Positions 46,541 through 56,199 are shown, counted from the first letter of the stretch. The stretch is 64,000 bases of DNA from CAVYUC01 sp963816685 (GCA_963816685.1 CAWFMB010000018.1:76581-140580), one strand, 5' to 3'. Notes: a model not told the origin generated them from the sequence alone. Program-made: numbers and translations.

Positions 46541-47413
46541 TTAAACATGCCGTTCGACGAAACGGATTATACTTTTTGCAATGTTTTTGCCGGTTGCCCT
46601 TTCAATTCCTTCCAGTCCAGGCGAGGAATTAATTTCGAGGATGAGCGGTCCATGTACCGACTGCAGCATATCCACTCCACAGATTCCGAGCCCCATTGTA
46701 CGGGCAGCTTTTAATGCTGCATTTTCCTCGTCTTCCGAAAGATCGATAACTTCTGCTGTGCCTCCGCGATGCAGGTTCGATCGGAATTCCCCTTTTTTTG
46801 CCTGCCGTTTCATGGCACCTACCACTACACCATCCACCACAAATGCACGAATATCCGCACCTTTTGCCTCCTTTACGAATTCCTGCACAATCACCCTGAC
46901 TTTTAGTCCGTTAAAAGCTTCAATAACTGATTCGGCAGCGGTGTCGGTTTCGGCAAGAACAACTCCAAGCCCCTGGGTGCCCTCCAGAAGTTTAACCACC
47001 ACGGGAGCTCCACCTGCTTCCTGTACAATATCTTTTACATTTTTAGAATAGTTGGTAAAAACTGTTTTTGGCAGCCCCAATCCCGCTCTTGATATTATCT
47101 GAAGGCTCCTGAGTTTATCGCGCGAACGCACCAGCGCCTGAGATTCAACTGTTGAAAATACTTTCATCATTTCGAACTGGCGCACAACTGCAGTACCGTA
47201 AAAAGTAACCGATGCACCAATTCTTGGAATTACAGCATCAATATTCGCCAGTTTTTTCCCTTTATAAATGATAACCGGATTACGTTTTTCAATAACCAGG
47301 TCACATTTGGTGTGGTCAACTATCAGCATTTCATGTCCCCGCTGCTCGCCTGCTTCAATTATTCTTTTTGTTGAATACAGATTAGGATTCCTGGACAATA
47401 CCACTATTTTCAT
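46541..47413 (-). CDS. rimK: ATP-grasp glutamate ligase RimK
   Basis: Adds glutamate residues to the C-terminus of ribosomal protein S6 in E. coli; alpha-glutamate polymer synthesis is also known. At 290 aa it aligns along its length with RimK: MKIVVLSRNPNLYSTKR, DAVIPRIGASVT (about 59-70), and the ATP-grasp loop VVKLLEGTQGLGVVLAE (about 138-154). VDGVVVGAMKRQAKKGEFRSN and the metal site ILEINSSPGLEGIE (about 255-268) complete the match. Upstream is the RimB-type protease and downstream an aspartoacylase-like gene. Confidence 0.93.
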   Translation of the reverse strand: MKIVVLSRNPNLYSTKRIIEAGEQRGHEMLIVDHTKCDLVIEKRNPVIIYKGKKLANIDAVIPRIGASVTFYGTAVVRQFEMMKVFSTVESQALVRSRDKLRSLQIISRAGLGLPKTVFTNYSKNVKDIVQEAGGAPVVVKLLEGTQGLGVVLAETDTAAESVIEAFNGLKVRVIVQEFVKEAKGADIRAFVVDGVVVGAMKRQAKKGEFRSNLHRGGTAEVIDLSEDEENAALKAARTMGLGICGVDMLQSVHGPLILEINSSPGLEGIERATGKNIAKSIIRFVERHV

Positions 47414-47500
47414 TCTTTTTAATTTAAATTTTAAATGTAGTCAACAGAACAAGCGGAGCAATGAATCTTCGTTGGTGAAACTTCATTACAACCTGTCAAA

Positions 47501-47965
47501 TTAATTGTTTTTTATGATTCCTGTTTTAATAACTTCCCCCTTAAACGAAAGATTTTTCCGTGAAGTGTCAATTAAAAATTTTTTCGATGTAAATTTTCTT
47601 CCCAGCAAAACCGGATGTTTCATATCTGTCCGTTCTGTAAGTGTAAGTTCAATTGGAAACTTCCTGCCAAAAAGCTCAATTTCTGTAACTATTGAAATCC
47701 GTTCTTCCACCATTCCGTTGGAACTTTTTACCTGCCGTATTTTTTTTACTTTAAAGGTAAACTCCTTTTCGTGATATTTTGGATGATCAGGATCAAGAAA
47801 ATTACATTTTACCCAATCGTCACCGTTTTTGGTGAAACATTTAATTTCGTGACAATGGAAGCTTGAAGTGTAGGCACCTGAATCAACTTTTACTTCAATC
47901 CCATACAAATCAAGCTCCTCAAAATCTGCGATATCTTTTCGGCCGATAATTATTTTTGTATTCAC
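47501..47965 (-). CDS. rimB: RimB-like retropepsin-fold protease
   Basis: A 154-aa protein of the family annotated 'ATP-dependent zinc protease' (PF05618), which in Pseudomonas forms the rimABK operon. The aspartic-protease-like motif is VDSGAYTSSFHCHE (27-40, Asp28), and the matching hydrophobic-Gly motif is PVLLGRKF near 117. It probably trims or regulates RimK-modified S6. It follows mgtE by about 10 bases and precedes rimK by about 90. Confidence 0.85.
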   Translation of the reverse strand: MNTKIIIGRKDIADFEELDLYGIEVKVDSGAYTSSFHCHEIKCFTKNGDDWVKCNFLDPDHPKYHEKEFTFKVKKIRQVKSSNGMVEERISIVTEIELFGRKFPIELTLTERTDMKHPVLLGRKFTSKKFLIDTSRKNLSFKGEVIKTGIIKNN

Positions 47966-47976
47966 TTTAAACGTGA

Positions 47977-49336
47977 CTAAATTAACTGGAAAAATATTCT
48001 TCCGATGGACAAATAAATAAGTAATCCGCAGATATCATTCATCGTAGTTATAAATGGTCCGGTGGCAAGTGCCGGGTCAATCTTAAACCGGTGTAGAATA
48101 AGCGGAATTGTTGTCCCAAAAAAGGAGGCAAAAAGAATGACGATGTACAGTGAAATTGCAACGGAATAGGTTAAACTCATGCTTCCCTGCGTAAAATAAT
48201 TATAGCTGAAAATGAGCAACGAAAAAACTGTGGCAGTGGCAAGGGCAACTAAAAATTCTTTCAGTAAGCGCTTACCGGTTGATTCCAAATCTTTAACACC
48301 ACTTGCAATACTTTGCACTACAATTGAGGAGGATTGCACACCAACATTTCCGGCGGTAGCGGCGATTAATGGAATAAAAAATGCAAGTTCTGTGATCTGG
48401 CTTAATTCAGCTTCATGTGAACGCAAAACACCTGCACTCAATATTCCTCCAAACAATCCAATCAGCAGCCATGGAAACCGCGCCCTGAACAGTTTCCACA
48501 CCCTGTCGCGAGGTTCCACATCACCGGTAATACCCGACACCATCTGGTAATCGCGTTCTGCTTCTTCGCGAACAAAATCGATAACATCATCGAACGTAAT
48601 CCGCCCTTTCAACCGGCCAATATCATCCACCACCGGAATAGCGACCAAATCGTATTTATCCATAAATTCTGCAACTTCCTCCTGTCTCATGGAGGTACTT
48701 ACCATTTTTACTTCCGGGTTATAAATATTTGATATTTTGGTATTGGTGGGATTCAAAATCAGTTTTTTCAACGAGAGCACGCCCTTCAGCCGGTCACGGT
48801 CGTCCACTACATAAATATAGTAGATTTCGTCCACCTCTTCTGCCTGCCTGCTGATTTCCTTTAAACAGGTGGCCACCGTCCAGTTTTCGTTTACCGAAAC
48901 CAGCTCCACGGCCATAATCCCACCGGCGGTATCTTCTTCATATTCCAGCAAATCAACAATGTCACCAGCTTGCTCAGCATCTTCAATCTCCTTCAAAACT
49001 TCTCTCTTCATCTCTTCGTCGAAGTCGGCCATAATATCTGCCGCATCATCCGAATTCATGTGTCCGATGAATCTTGAAGCAATAATTTCAGGTGGGAGGA
49101 TTTTTCAGAAAGCGCCTTCTGTCAGCTTCCGGGATTTCAATTAATACATCAGAAGCTTTTTCCCCTTCGAGCAAAGGTAAATGTACTTTGCTTCCTCCAT
49201 GGTTCAAATCATCCATAACCTCTGCAATATCAGCCGGGTGAAACTCTTCCATCAGCGCTTTCACCGCTTCCTGATTGTCATTTGCAATAAGTTCTTTCAG
49301 ATTCTCAATGTATTCTCTCGTAATTTCAAATTGCAT
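47977..49336 (-). pseudogene. mgtE: magnesium transporter MgtE, single-base frameshift
   Basis: Mg2+ channel of the inner membrane, encoded here in two frames. The 5' part (from the ATG at 49336) has the MgtE N-domain: IANDNQEAVKALMEEFHPADIAEVM to EADRRRFLKN. It then stops at 49088 because of one extra base, most likely in the GGG at 49094-49096. Reading past it restores PPEIIASRFIGHMNSDDAADIM, joining the second part: CBS pair (about 130-250) and five TM helices with GNVGVQSSSIVVQSIASG and DPALATGPFITTMNDICG. Restored length is about 450 aa. The 5' end overlaps rsmA by 11 bases. Confidence 0.85.
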
Positions 49337-50108
49337 AATCAGTTTTTTCGAGATTTTCAATATAACCTGTTAACTCTATAAACGATTCAACAGAAAGTTG
49401 TTCAGGCCGTTGCACGGAAAAATGTTCGGGCAGATTTTTGCTGAAACTGCTTAATGAATTCCGCAGCATCTTCCGGCGCTGGTTAAAAGCTGTTTTTACC
49501 ACCTTGAAAAACAACGTTTCGCTGCAAGGCAGCTGTTTCACATTATTTCGTGTTAGCCGGATAACTGCCGATTTAACTTTGGGAGGAGGTGTGAAAACCT
49601 GTTCCGGCACAGTAAATAAATATTCGACATGATAAAAAGCCTGGAGCAAAACACTTAATATACCGTAAGTTTTAGAACCTGGTCCTTTGCAAATCCGTTC
49701 GGCTACTTCTTTTTGAATCATTCCAACCACTTCGGGAATTACATCTTTCATTTCAAGCACTCTAAAAAATATCTGTGATGAAATATTGTACGGAAAATTA
49801 CCGATTACATTAAAACCTGAAGGAAACTCCTGCCGGAAATCGAACTTTAAAAAATCGCCTGAAATAATGCGCCCTTCAAGGTCAGGAAAATTATCTTCAA
49901 GAAACCGCACTGACTCAGTATCAATTTCAATAACCTTTACATTTAAATCATTCCTTTTAAGCAAAAATTTGGTGAGTATTCCCATTCCCGGTCCAACTTC
50001 CAGTACATCAGGAATTGTACCTCCGAGTTTGTCAACAATTTTTCCTGCAATATTCTGATCGTTCAGAAAATGCTGACCAAGATTTTTTTTGGGTCGAACA
50101 ATATTCAT
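49326..50108 (-). CDS. rsmA: 16S rRNA dimethyladenosine transferase
   Basis: Dimethylates two adjacent adenosines in helix 45 of 16S rRNA (KsgA). The 260 aa start with VRPKKNLGQHFLNDQNI and carry the SAM motif VLEVGPGMGIL (35-45). The catalytic NFPYNISSQIF segment is followed by the C-terminal FTPPPKVKSAVIRL and NQRRKMLRNSL blocks. Its 3' end overlaps the start of mgtE, so the two are probably co-transcribed. Confidence 0.96.
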   Translation of the reverse strand: MNIVRPKKNLGQHFLNDQNIAGKIVDKLGGTIPDVLEVGPGMGILTKFLLKRNDLNVKVIEIDTESVRFLEDNFPDLEGRIISGDFLKFDFRQEFPSGFNVIGNFPYNISSQIFFRVLEMKDVIPEVVGMIQKEVAERICKGPGSKTYGILSVLLQAFYHVEYLFTVPEQVFTPPPKVKSAVIRLTRNNVKQLPCSETLFFKVVKTAFNQRRKMLRNSLSSFSKNLPEHFSVQRPEQLSVESFIELTGYIENLEKTDYAI

Positions 50109-50178
50109 TATTTCCCGGTTTGTTCATTTCCGATTCTTACTTAAAAGGAGTTTTTATCGAAAAAATAAAACTAATTTA

Positions 50179-50186
50179 TATTTTTG
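50179..50186 (+). promoter_or_regulatory. -7 box for the flippase-like gene
   Basis: TATTTTTG is an exact TAnnTTTG match. It overlaps the TTG codon at 50184 that opens the longest frame, so translation should start further downstream. Confidence 0.5.
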
Positions 50187-50294
50187 TCGGCTACAAACAG
50201 CTGTAAATGGCGTAAAATTTCGCATCCCGAAATTAGTAAAAATTTAGGGAAATTGAATTTAAGCCACCGGAACAGATTTAAAATATTTTTTGGT

Positions 50295-51314
50295 TTGAAA
50301 AACATCACCTTAAAAGTCGTCAAATTTCTTGCATTTTTTGCACTCGGTGCATTCATATTCTGGCTGATATACAAGGATCAGGATGTTAACCGGATAAAAT
50401 CGGTCCTAAAAAACGAAGTTAATTATTTATGGATAGTTGTTTCGCTGGTAATCGGATTGCTCAGCCACATTAGCCGCACGCTGCGCTGGGGCTTAATGAT
50501 AGAACCCATCGGGCACAAACCCCGCTTCATTAATACATTTCTTGCCGTAATGGTTGGCTACCTTATGAATCTGGCTTTCCCGCGAATGGGTGAAATTTCG
50601 AGATGCGGTGTTCTTTCGCGGTACGAAAAGATTTCATTTACCAAACTTTTTGGAACTGTTGTTGCCGAACGTGCCGTTGATATGATCTCTCTGTTAATTC
50701 TGCTTGCAATTGTTATTTTCTCGCAATTCGGGCAAATGATTGACTTTTTGCACCGGAATCCTGAAATAGAATCAAAAATTTATGGTACAGCAACATCTCC
50801 GGTTCTCATTGGAGGATTTATAATTCTTGTTATTATCATTTTCATCTTCCGGAAAACATTAAAAGACACGCTGTTTTACAAGAAATTCATTGATGTATTA
50901 CTGAATTTTAAAGAAGGATTTATATCGATAAAAAAAATAAAACGGAAAGGTTGGTTTATTTTTCATTCCGTTGCTATCTGGACACTCTATTATTTGATGC
51001 TGTATTCAGTATTTTTTGCTTTCGATTTCACCCGCAATTTAACTGCGATTGCAGCATTAACCACCTTCGTTTTTGCAAGTTTTGGTATGGTGGCGCCGGT
51101 TCAGGGTGGTATCGGAGCCTGGCATTTTATGGCCATTGAAGCATTATCACTGTATGGTGTTGCCAACGAAAACGGAATTATATTTGCATTTGTAGCACAT
51201 ACATCAATGACAGCAATGATTATCGTGGTGGGTATAATTTCAATGCTCATCCTGCCGTTTATTAACCGTAGAAAAGATGTTTCGTATGAGGAAATGAGCA
51301 AGGCGCCAATTTAA
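50295..51314 (+). CDS. flippase-like membrane protein (UPF0104/LPG synthase TM family)
   Basis: An integral membrane protein with about eight helices, related to the membrane half of lysylphosphatidylglycerol synthases and to bacterial lipid flippases. Typical segments are SRTLRWGLMI, VGYLMNLAFPRMGEISR, GTVVAERAVDMISLL and the C-terminal PVQGGIGAWHFMAIEAL. The frame is open from a TTG at 50184, but that codon lies in a promoter box. The TTG at 50295 (MKNITLKVVKF, just before the first helix, about 339 aa) is more plausible. No ATG occurs until inside the protein. The lipid substrate is unknown. Confidence 0.8.
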   Translation: MKNITLKVVKFLAFFALGAFIFWLIYKDQDVNRIKSVLKNEVNYLWIVVSLVIGLLSHISRTLRWGLMIEPIGHKPRFINTFLAVMVGYLMNLAFPRMGEISRCGVLSRYEKISFTKLFGTVVAERAVDMISLLILLAIVIFSQFGQMIDFLHRNPEIESKIYGTATSPVLIGGFIILVIIIFIFRKTLKDTLFYKKFIDVLLNFKEGFISIKKIKRKGWFIFHSVAIWTLYYLMLYSVFFAFDFTRNLTAIAALTTFVFASFGMVAPVQGGIGAWHFMAIEALSLYGVANENGIIFAFVAHTSMTAMIIVVGIISMLILPFINRRKDVSYEEMSKAPI

Positions 51315-51346
51315 AAGAACCGTTTGCTTTAATTCTATTTTTTTGA

Positions 51347-52600
51347 ATGAACACCGAACTATTTATATCAAGGAGGTTGTTTTTCGATAAATCCAATAAA
51401 AAATATTTATCGCAGCGGATAATCAGAATTGCCTTGTTTGGCATTGCCCTCGGACTTGCTGTAATGATCATTTCGGTGGCAGTGGTTACCGGATTTAAAA
51501 ACGAAGTGCGTAATAAAGTAATCGGTTTTGGTTCGCACATCCAGATCATTAATTTCGATTCAAACAACTCCTATGAAACGCAACCGGTTTCTGAGAACCA
51601 GCAATTCTTACCTGAAATAAAATCGATTGACGGCGTACAAAACATACAGGTTTATGCCACTAAACCGGGGATGATTAAAACTGACGAATACATTCAGGGA
51701 ATCGTTTATAAAGGTGTTGGTCCTGATTATAGCTGGGACTTTTTCAGGCAAAACCTTGTGCAGGGAAAGTTACCCGTAATAAATGATTCGGTCAGAAACA
51801 ACCGGATCATCATTTCGGAACAGGTATCGAACCTTCTGAAGGTGAAATTGGGCGATTCGGTAATTCTCTATTTCATCAATGAAAATGAAAGCACACCACG
51901 AATGCTGCAACTCGAAATCAGTGGCATATACCGCACAAGTCTTGAGGAATTTGACAACCTGTTTGTTATTGGCGATATCAAACAGGTTCAACGGTTAAAT
52001 GACTGGGAAAATGATCAGGTCAGCGGGTTTGAAATTACAATCTCGGATTTCACTAAAATAGATGAAATTGAACAGAAAGTGAGAAATACGGTTTTGCGCT
52101 ACAGCACTGAAGATAAAGCGATGCTGCGTACCAACAGCATTACACGCGAATATCCGCAGATTTTCGACTGGCTTTCTGTTCTCGACATGAATGTGTGGGT
52201 TATTCTTATTCTGATGGCGCTGGTGGCTGGTTTTAACATGATTTCAGGACTGCTGGTTTTAATCCTGGAACGCAGTAACATGATTGGTGTGTTAAAAGCA
52301 TTGGGCAGCCGGAACTGGAGTATCCGGAAAGTATTCCTTTATCTTTCCGTTTTTCTTACATCACGCGGCATGCTTTGGGGTAATGTAATCGGCATTGCAT
52401 TTATTGTGCTGCAAAAAACTTTTCACCTGATAAAACTGAATCCAACAACCTATTACGTTGATGTAGTCCCGGTTAATTTTTCCCTGATGCATTTATTGCT
52501 TTTAAACATTGGGACAGTGGTTGCCACCACTTTAATGCTGATTGTTCCAAGCTACTTAATCAGCAAAATTTCACCCGACAAAACAATTCGCTTCGATTGA
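51347..52600 (+). CDS. LolC/LolE-like ABC transporter permease
   Basis: A 417-aa inner-membrane permease. The first helix (about 30-52, ALFGIALGLAVMIISVAVVTGF) is followed by a periplasmic domain and then three helices. The Lol-type signature is LVAGFNMISGLLVLILERSNMIGVLKALGSRN (about 285-316), and the end reads LIVPSYLISKISPDKTIRFD. LolC/E with LolD extracts lipoproteins for delivery to the outer membrane. No LolD-type ATPase is adjacent. The Lol role is likely, but other FtsX-type exports cannot be excluded. Confidence 0.8.
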   Translation: MNTELFISRRLFFDKSNKKYLSQRIIRIALFGIALGLAVMIISVAVVTGFKNEVRNKVIGFGSHIQIINFDSNNSYETQPVSENQQFLPEIKSIDGVQNIQVYATKPGMIKTDEYIQGIVYKGVGPDYSWDFFRQNLVQGKLPVINDSVRNNRIIISEQVSNLLKVKLGDSVILYFINENESTPRMLQLEISGIYRTSLEEFDNLFVIGDIKQVQRLNDWENDQVSGFEITISDFTKIDEIEQKVRNTVLRYSTEDKAMLRTNSITREYPQIFDWLSVLDMNVWVILILMALVAGFNMISGLLVLILERSNMIGVLKALGSRNWSIRKVFLYLSVFLTSRGMLWGNVIGIAFIVLQKTFHLIKLNPTTYYVDVVPVNFSLMHLLLLNIGTVVATTLMLIVPSYLISKISPDKTIRFD

Positions 52601-52683
52601 TGTTATTCTGGCATTAAATAGCTGGTTTAAAATAAACTGAGAATCAACTGCGTCATTTAAACTTAAAATTAATACAACTTAAC

Positions 52684-54882
52684 ATGTCCAGATTTTTATA
52701 TTTTCTAATTCTTGGATTTACACTTTTAACATGCACAAAAACAACATATGCACAATACAGCATCGCCGGAAAGGTTTTCACCGAAAAAGGCGACCCGCTT
52801 GCAGGTGCGAATGTAATTATTGAAAACACTGCATTGGGAACTGCATCAACCAGCAATGGGAATTATACAATTTCAGGCCTGAGCAACGGAAGCTATACAA
52901 TAAGAACCAGCTTCTTCGGCTTCGAAACAGTTAAAAAGTCAATAACAATCAGCGAACAAAATGTAATTGTTGATTTTGAAATGAAAGAGACTTCCATCGA
53001 TTTAAATGCTGTAGTAGTAACCGGCACACGGTCGGAAAACCAGATTGCCTACAGTCCGGTACTCACACAAAAAATAGGTGCAAACCTGATTGAACAGCGG
53101 GGTGTTACTTTTCTTCCGCAAATTATAACCTCAGCCGACGCTTCCTTTGAAATGGTAAAAGACAATACAGTGAAGTCATTTAAATTCGACGGACTGGGGC
53201 CACAATACACGCTTTTCCTGATTGACGGCGAACGCATTGCAGGCGAAACAAAAGGGGCCGTTGATTTATCGCGCATTAACCCGGCAAACATCGAAAGCAT
53301 CGAAATTATTAAGGGGGCAGCATCAACACTTTACGGTTCCAATGCCATTGGAGGTGTGGTAAATATCATTACAAAATCGTATGCGCGTCCGCTGGAAGTT
53401 TATGCAGGAATCAATTCAAATATTTATACCGACCCGGCCGAAGATGCAATCCGCGCCGACAATTATTATTTTGCCGCCGTAAATTTAAGCCATGGAAAAT
53501 TGTCTTCCTTTTCCGATGTAAAATTCAACAAATATGCTCCTTTCGATTTGAATGAAGGTGCCGGGATACTGGGACTGCAAACACAGGAAAAGGAAAACAA
53601 CTACACGCTGAATCAGAAATTTACCTACCGGGCCGGTAAAAAACTGCTGCTTTCGGCACGCGGTACTTACTACCATTTAAACCGTGATTTTGCCCTCGAA
53701 AACTATCCGGATAAAATCAGCAGCGACTTTTCGTATGGCGCAAAAGCTACCTATTTTCCTTCCGAAGATTCAAAACTTGAGTTTTCGTGGCATTCCGATA
53801 AAAACAAAATCTGGGATGTGGAAAACGATCAGGGGCTGGAAAGAAATATTCTTGACTACGAAAACCTGCTGCAAAATGCCCGTTTCCTCGGCAATTACAA
53901 TGTTGGCGACAAGCAAAAACTGACTGCCGGACTGGAGTATCTCAACGAACAGCAGTCGTCGCTGCAAAATAATATCGACGATAAAAGCATCAATAATTAT
54001 GTGATATACATTCAGGACGATATTCTCCTTCTTGAAGATTTAAACCTGATTTTGGGAGCCCGCGGAGATATACATTCAATTTTTGGCGCTCATTTTACCC
54101 CGCAGGCCAGCGCCATGTTTAGCCCCGGAAATTTTAAATTCAGGGCCAGCTTCGGACAGGGATTCCGGGCGCCGACGGTAAAAGAGTTGTTTACCGATCA
54201 TTTCCAGGTGCCCGCTTTTGGTTCTCCGGTTGCTTTTTACCTCGAGGGAAATGCTGATTTGGAACCCGAACGCTCCAATTATTATTCAGGTTCTGTACAA
54301 TATACTGTTGAAAATGTTGATTTCTCGGTGAGTTACTCCGAAAACCATATCGACAACCTGATAAATACTGATTCGATAATCAATATGGTGATGGGTCAAC
54401 AAGGGCCAACCGAAATTGATTACATCTATTCGAATGTGGAAGAGGCGGTAATCAGAAGCGTTAACCTGCTGGCAAAATTCAGGTTAACCAATTCTCTTTC
54501 GCTCACCGGTTCATACACTTATACTGACCCGCAAAACCTGACAATGAATACCGAACTGGTGAACGTGAGAAACCACAACGCCCGCATAAACCTTGATTAC
54601 ATTAAACGGTATAAAAACTACTTTTTAACGGCAAATTTAAATGCGAATTATTTTGGGAAAAAAGAGGTGTTGGACATTTACAGCCACGAACGGCCGCAAC
54701 CGCGCGTTGAGCTGAGTGATTTCACGCTGTATAACCTTACAACCACGCATACTTTTGCTGAAAATTATACGCTGACACTTGGAATAAACAACCTGCTGAA
54801 CAAAACTGACGACCGGCCGGAGTATTTTAATTTATCGAGCCCCGGCCGCACATATGTAGCAGGCTTTTCAATGAATTTTTAA
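52684..54882 (+). CDS. TonB-dependent receptor
   Basis: A 732-aa outer-membrane receptor. The signal peptide ends TYAQ near 22. A carboxypeptidase-regulatory-like domain (about 26-100, IAGKVFTEKGDPLAGANVIIE) is followed by the plug: YTLFLIDGERIAGETKG, IESIEIIKGAASTLYGSNAIGGVVNIITK. The barrel contains the FRASFGQGFRAPTVKELF segment typical of siderophore, cobalamin or haem receptors. It ends in aromatic-rich YVAGFSMNF. It has no SusD partner. The ligand is unknown. Confidence 0.92.
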   Translation: MSRFLYFLILGFTLLTCTKTTYAQYSIAGKVFTEKGDPLAGANVIIENTALGTASTSNGNYTISGLSNGSYTIRTSFFGFETVKKSITISEQNVIVDFEMKETSIDLNAVVVTGTRSENQIAYSPVLTQKIGANLIEQRGVTFLPQIITSADASFEMVKDNTVKSFKFDGLGPQYTLFLIDGERIAGETKGAVDLSRINPANIESIEIIKGAASTLYGSNAIGGVVNIITKSYARPLEVYAGINSNIYTDPAEDAIRADNYYFAAVNLSHGKLSSFSDVKFNKYAPFDLNEGAGILGLQTQEKENNYTLNQKFTYRAGKKLLLSARGTYYHLNRDFALENYPDKISSDFSYGAKATYFPSEDSKLEFSWHSDKNKIWDVENDQGLERNILDYENLLQNARFLGNYNVGDKQKLTAGLEYLNEQQSSLQNNIDDKSINNYVIYIQDDILLLEDLNLILGARGDIHSIFGAHFTPQASAMFSPGNFKFRASFGQGFRAPTVKELFTDHFQVPAFGSPVAFYLEGNADLEPERSNYYSGSVQYTVENVDFSVSYSENHIDNLINTDSIINMVMGQQGPTEIDYIYSNVEEAVIRSVNLLAKFRLTNSLSLTGSYTYTDPQNLTMNTELVNVRNHNARINLDYIKRYKNYFLTANLNANYFGKKEVLDIYSHERPQPRVELSDFTLYNLTTTHTFAENYTLTLGINNLLNKTDDRPEYFNLSSPGRTYVAGFSMNF

Positions 54883-54976
54883 TTTGAAATCCGGAGGCCG
54901 GTAAGGAATGAAAACAGAAGAATTGATATTCAGCAAAATGGAGTTGTGGGCTAAAGCCCGGGCGATTTGTTGTCAT

Positions 54977-55008
54977 CACTAACCCCGGGATTAATCCCAG
55001 GGTTAGTG
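54977..55008. repeat. palindromic intergenic element
   Basis: CACTAACCC (54977-54985) pairs with GGGTTAGTG (55000-55008), and the centre GGGATTAATCCC is itself a perfect palindrome. A GGGCTAAAGCCC palindrome lies upstream (about 54949-54960) and a GGATTTAGCCC word downstream. It looks like a REP-type element; no gene lies in 54883-55206. Confidence 0.75.
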
Positions 55009-55171
55009 AAAGCCGGATATGACGATGGATTTAGCCCAAAACGCAAAGTTTATCCGGATACTAAAGATTTGAAATTATAACTGTGATTAGTTGATAGGAA
55101 AGCAATACCGCCAATTAAATCTGCAAGTTCAGGGAATTACTTTCCAGGTTTAATTATTACTACTTTAAAAG

Positions 55172-55195
55172 TACCCGTTTCGGCGGGTATTTTTT
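55172..55195 (+). terminator. hairpin with T-run overlapping the NUDIX promoter
   Basis: TACCCG (55172-55177) pairs with CGGGTA (55184-55189) and is followed by six T. It is formally an intrinsic terminator. It ends where the -7 box of the NUDIX gene starts, so it may shield that promoter from upstream transcription. Confidence 0.55.
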
Positions 55196-55202
55196 ATTTT
55201 TG
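55195..55202 (+). promoter_or_regulatory. -7 box of the NUDIX gene
   Basis: TATTTTTG is an exact TAnnTTTG match only 4 bases before the ATG at 55207. Transcription would start at or next to the start codon, suggesting a leaderless mRNA. Confidence 0.55.
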
Positions 55203-55206
55203 TGCC

Positions 55207-55815
55207 ATGATTTCTTCTCCTGAAAATATTAAAAATGCACTGGCTCAGAAATTGCCGGGCGCTGCATCGCATAAAAAATTGCTGCCTCCCGACCGCGAAC
55301 TGACAGTTTCCGCAGAAGAACTGCAGCACGCAAAAAAAAGCAGTGTGTTGCTTTTGCTTTTTCAGGAAAAGGATGAATTAATGACCTGCCTTATAAAACG
55401 GCCGAAACACATGAAATTCCATCCCGGGCAGGTTGCTATGCCAGGCGGACGGATTGAAAAAGGGGAAACCGAGCTGCAGACTGCGCTCCGCGAAACCGAA
55501 GAAGAAATTGGTATTGCTGCAGATAAAATTGAAATTCTTGGTTCGCTCTCCGAATTGTATGTAAGTGTCAGCCGGTTTTTAATTCACCCTTTTGTGGGCT
55601 GGCTGAAGGAAAAACCACAATTTACGGTGAACTCTGCCGAAGTGGAAAAAATAATCCTTTTCCCGGTTTCAAAATATAAAAACACCTTCGAACAGGTGGA
55701 ACTGAATACAGTAATCGGGAAAATAAAAGTGCCGTGTATAAAGCAGGACGATGAAATTCTCTGGGGCGCCACCGCCATGATTCTATCCGAGTTTTACGAT
55801 GTGGTTCATCTTTAA
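55207..55815 (+). CDS. NUDIX hydrolase, CoA pyrophosphatase-like
   Basis: A 202-aa cytoplasmic hydrolase of nucleoside-diphosphate-linked compounds. The Nudix box GRIEKGETELQTALRETEEEIG (from about 81, in two parts GRIEKGE and LRETEEEIG) is complete. It is preceded by KFHPGQVAMPGG, the pattern of the NudL/CoA pyrophosphatase subgroup. The substrate is most likely CoA or a similar dinucleotide, but this is by family only. Single gene with a promoter almost at its start codon. Confidence 0.88.
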   Translation: MISSPENIKNALAQKLPGAASHKKLLPPDRELTVSAEELQHAKKSSVLLLLFQEKDELMTCLIKRPKHMKFHPGQVAMPGGRIEKGETELQTALRETEEEIGIAADKIEILGSLSELYVSVSRFLIHPFVGWLKEKPQFTVNSAEVEKIILFPVSKYKNTFEQVELNTVIGKIKVPCIKQDDEILWGATAMILSEFYDVVHL

Positions 55816-56097
55816 ACTTCTGCATGTTTTCCCAAATTAACTTTTGCTAAATTTACAGGTAATCCTGTATTTGTATGTTATCAAAAATGCACTTGCGAAA
55901 TACACAACCAGGACATTGAAATTCACCACCCTAAATCAAATAAAAACAGCAAAGGATTATAAACACAATTTTGAAATAAAAATAAATATTCGTAAATATG
56001 TAGAAGTAAACTGCTTAAAAAACCAATATTAATTAGCTAACATCCGATTATCCATGCACTTCATTCCATTCAAAAAAATAAACAGGCTGGTTTAAAA

Positions 56098-56127
56098 GCC
56101 TCCCCGGTATTCCCCAACCGGGGAGGC
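56098..56127. repeat. strong GC-rich hairpin
   Basis: GCCTCCCCGG (56098-56107) pairs perfectly with CCGGGGAGGC (56118-56127) around a 10-base loop. It stands in the 384-base gap after the NUDIX gene, which holds no gene I can support. It may terminate the NUDIX transcript although no T-run follows directly. Confidence 0.7.
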
Positions 56128-56199
56128 AAAAGGTTTTCCATATTTTTACACAAACTCAGAATAAAGTAACTTTAGATAAACCAATAAAATAAATTAATC

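Noticed and set aside
55844..56032. 62-codon plus-strand open frame after the NUDIX gene
   Set aside because: AT-rich low-complexity translation dominated by Lys, Asn, Ile and Thr; no start context or domain.
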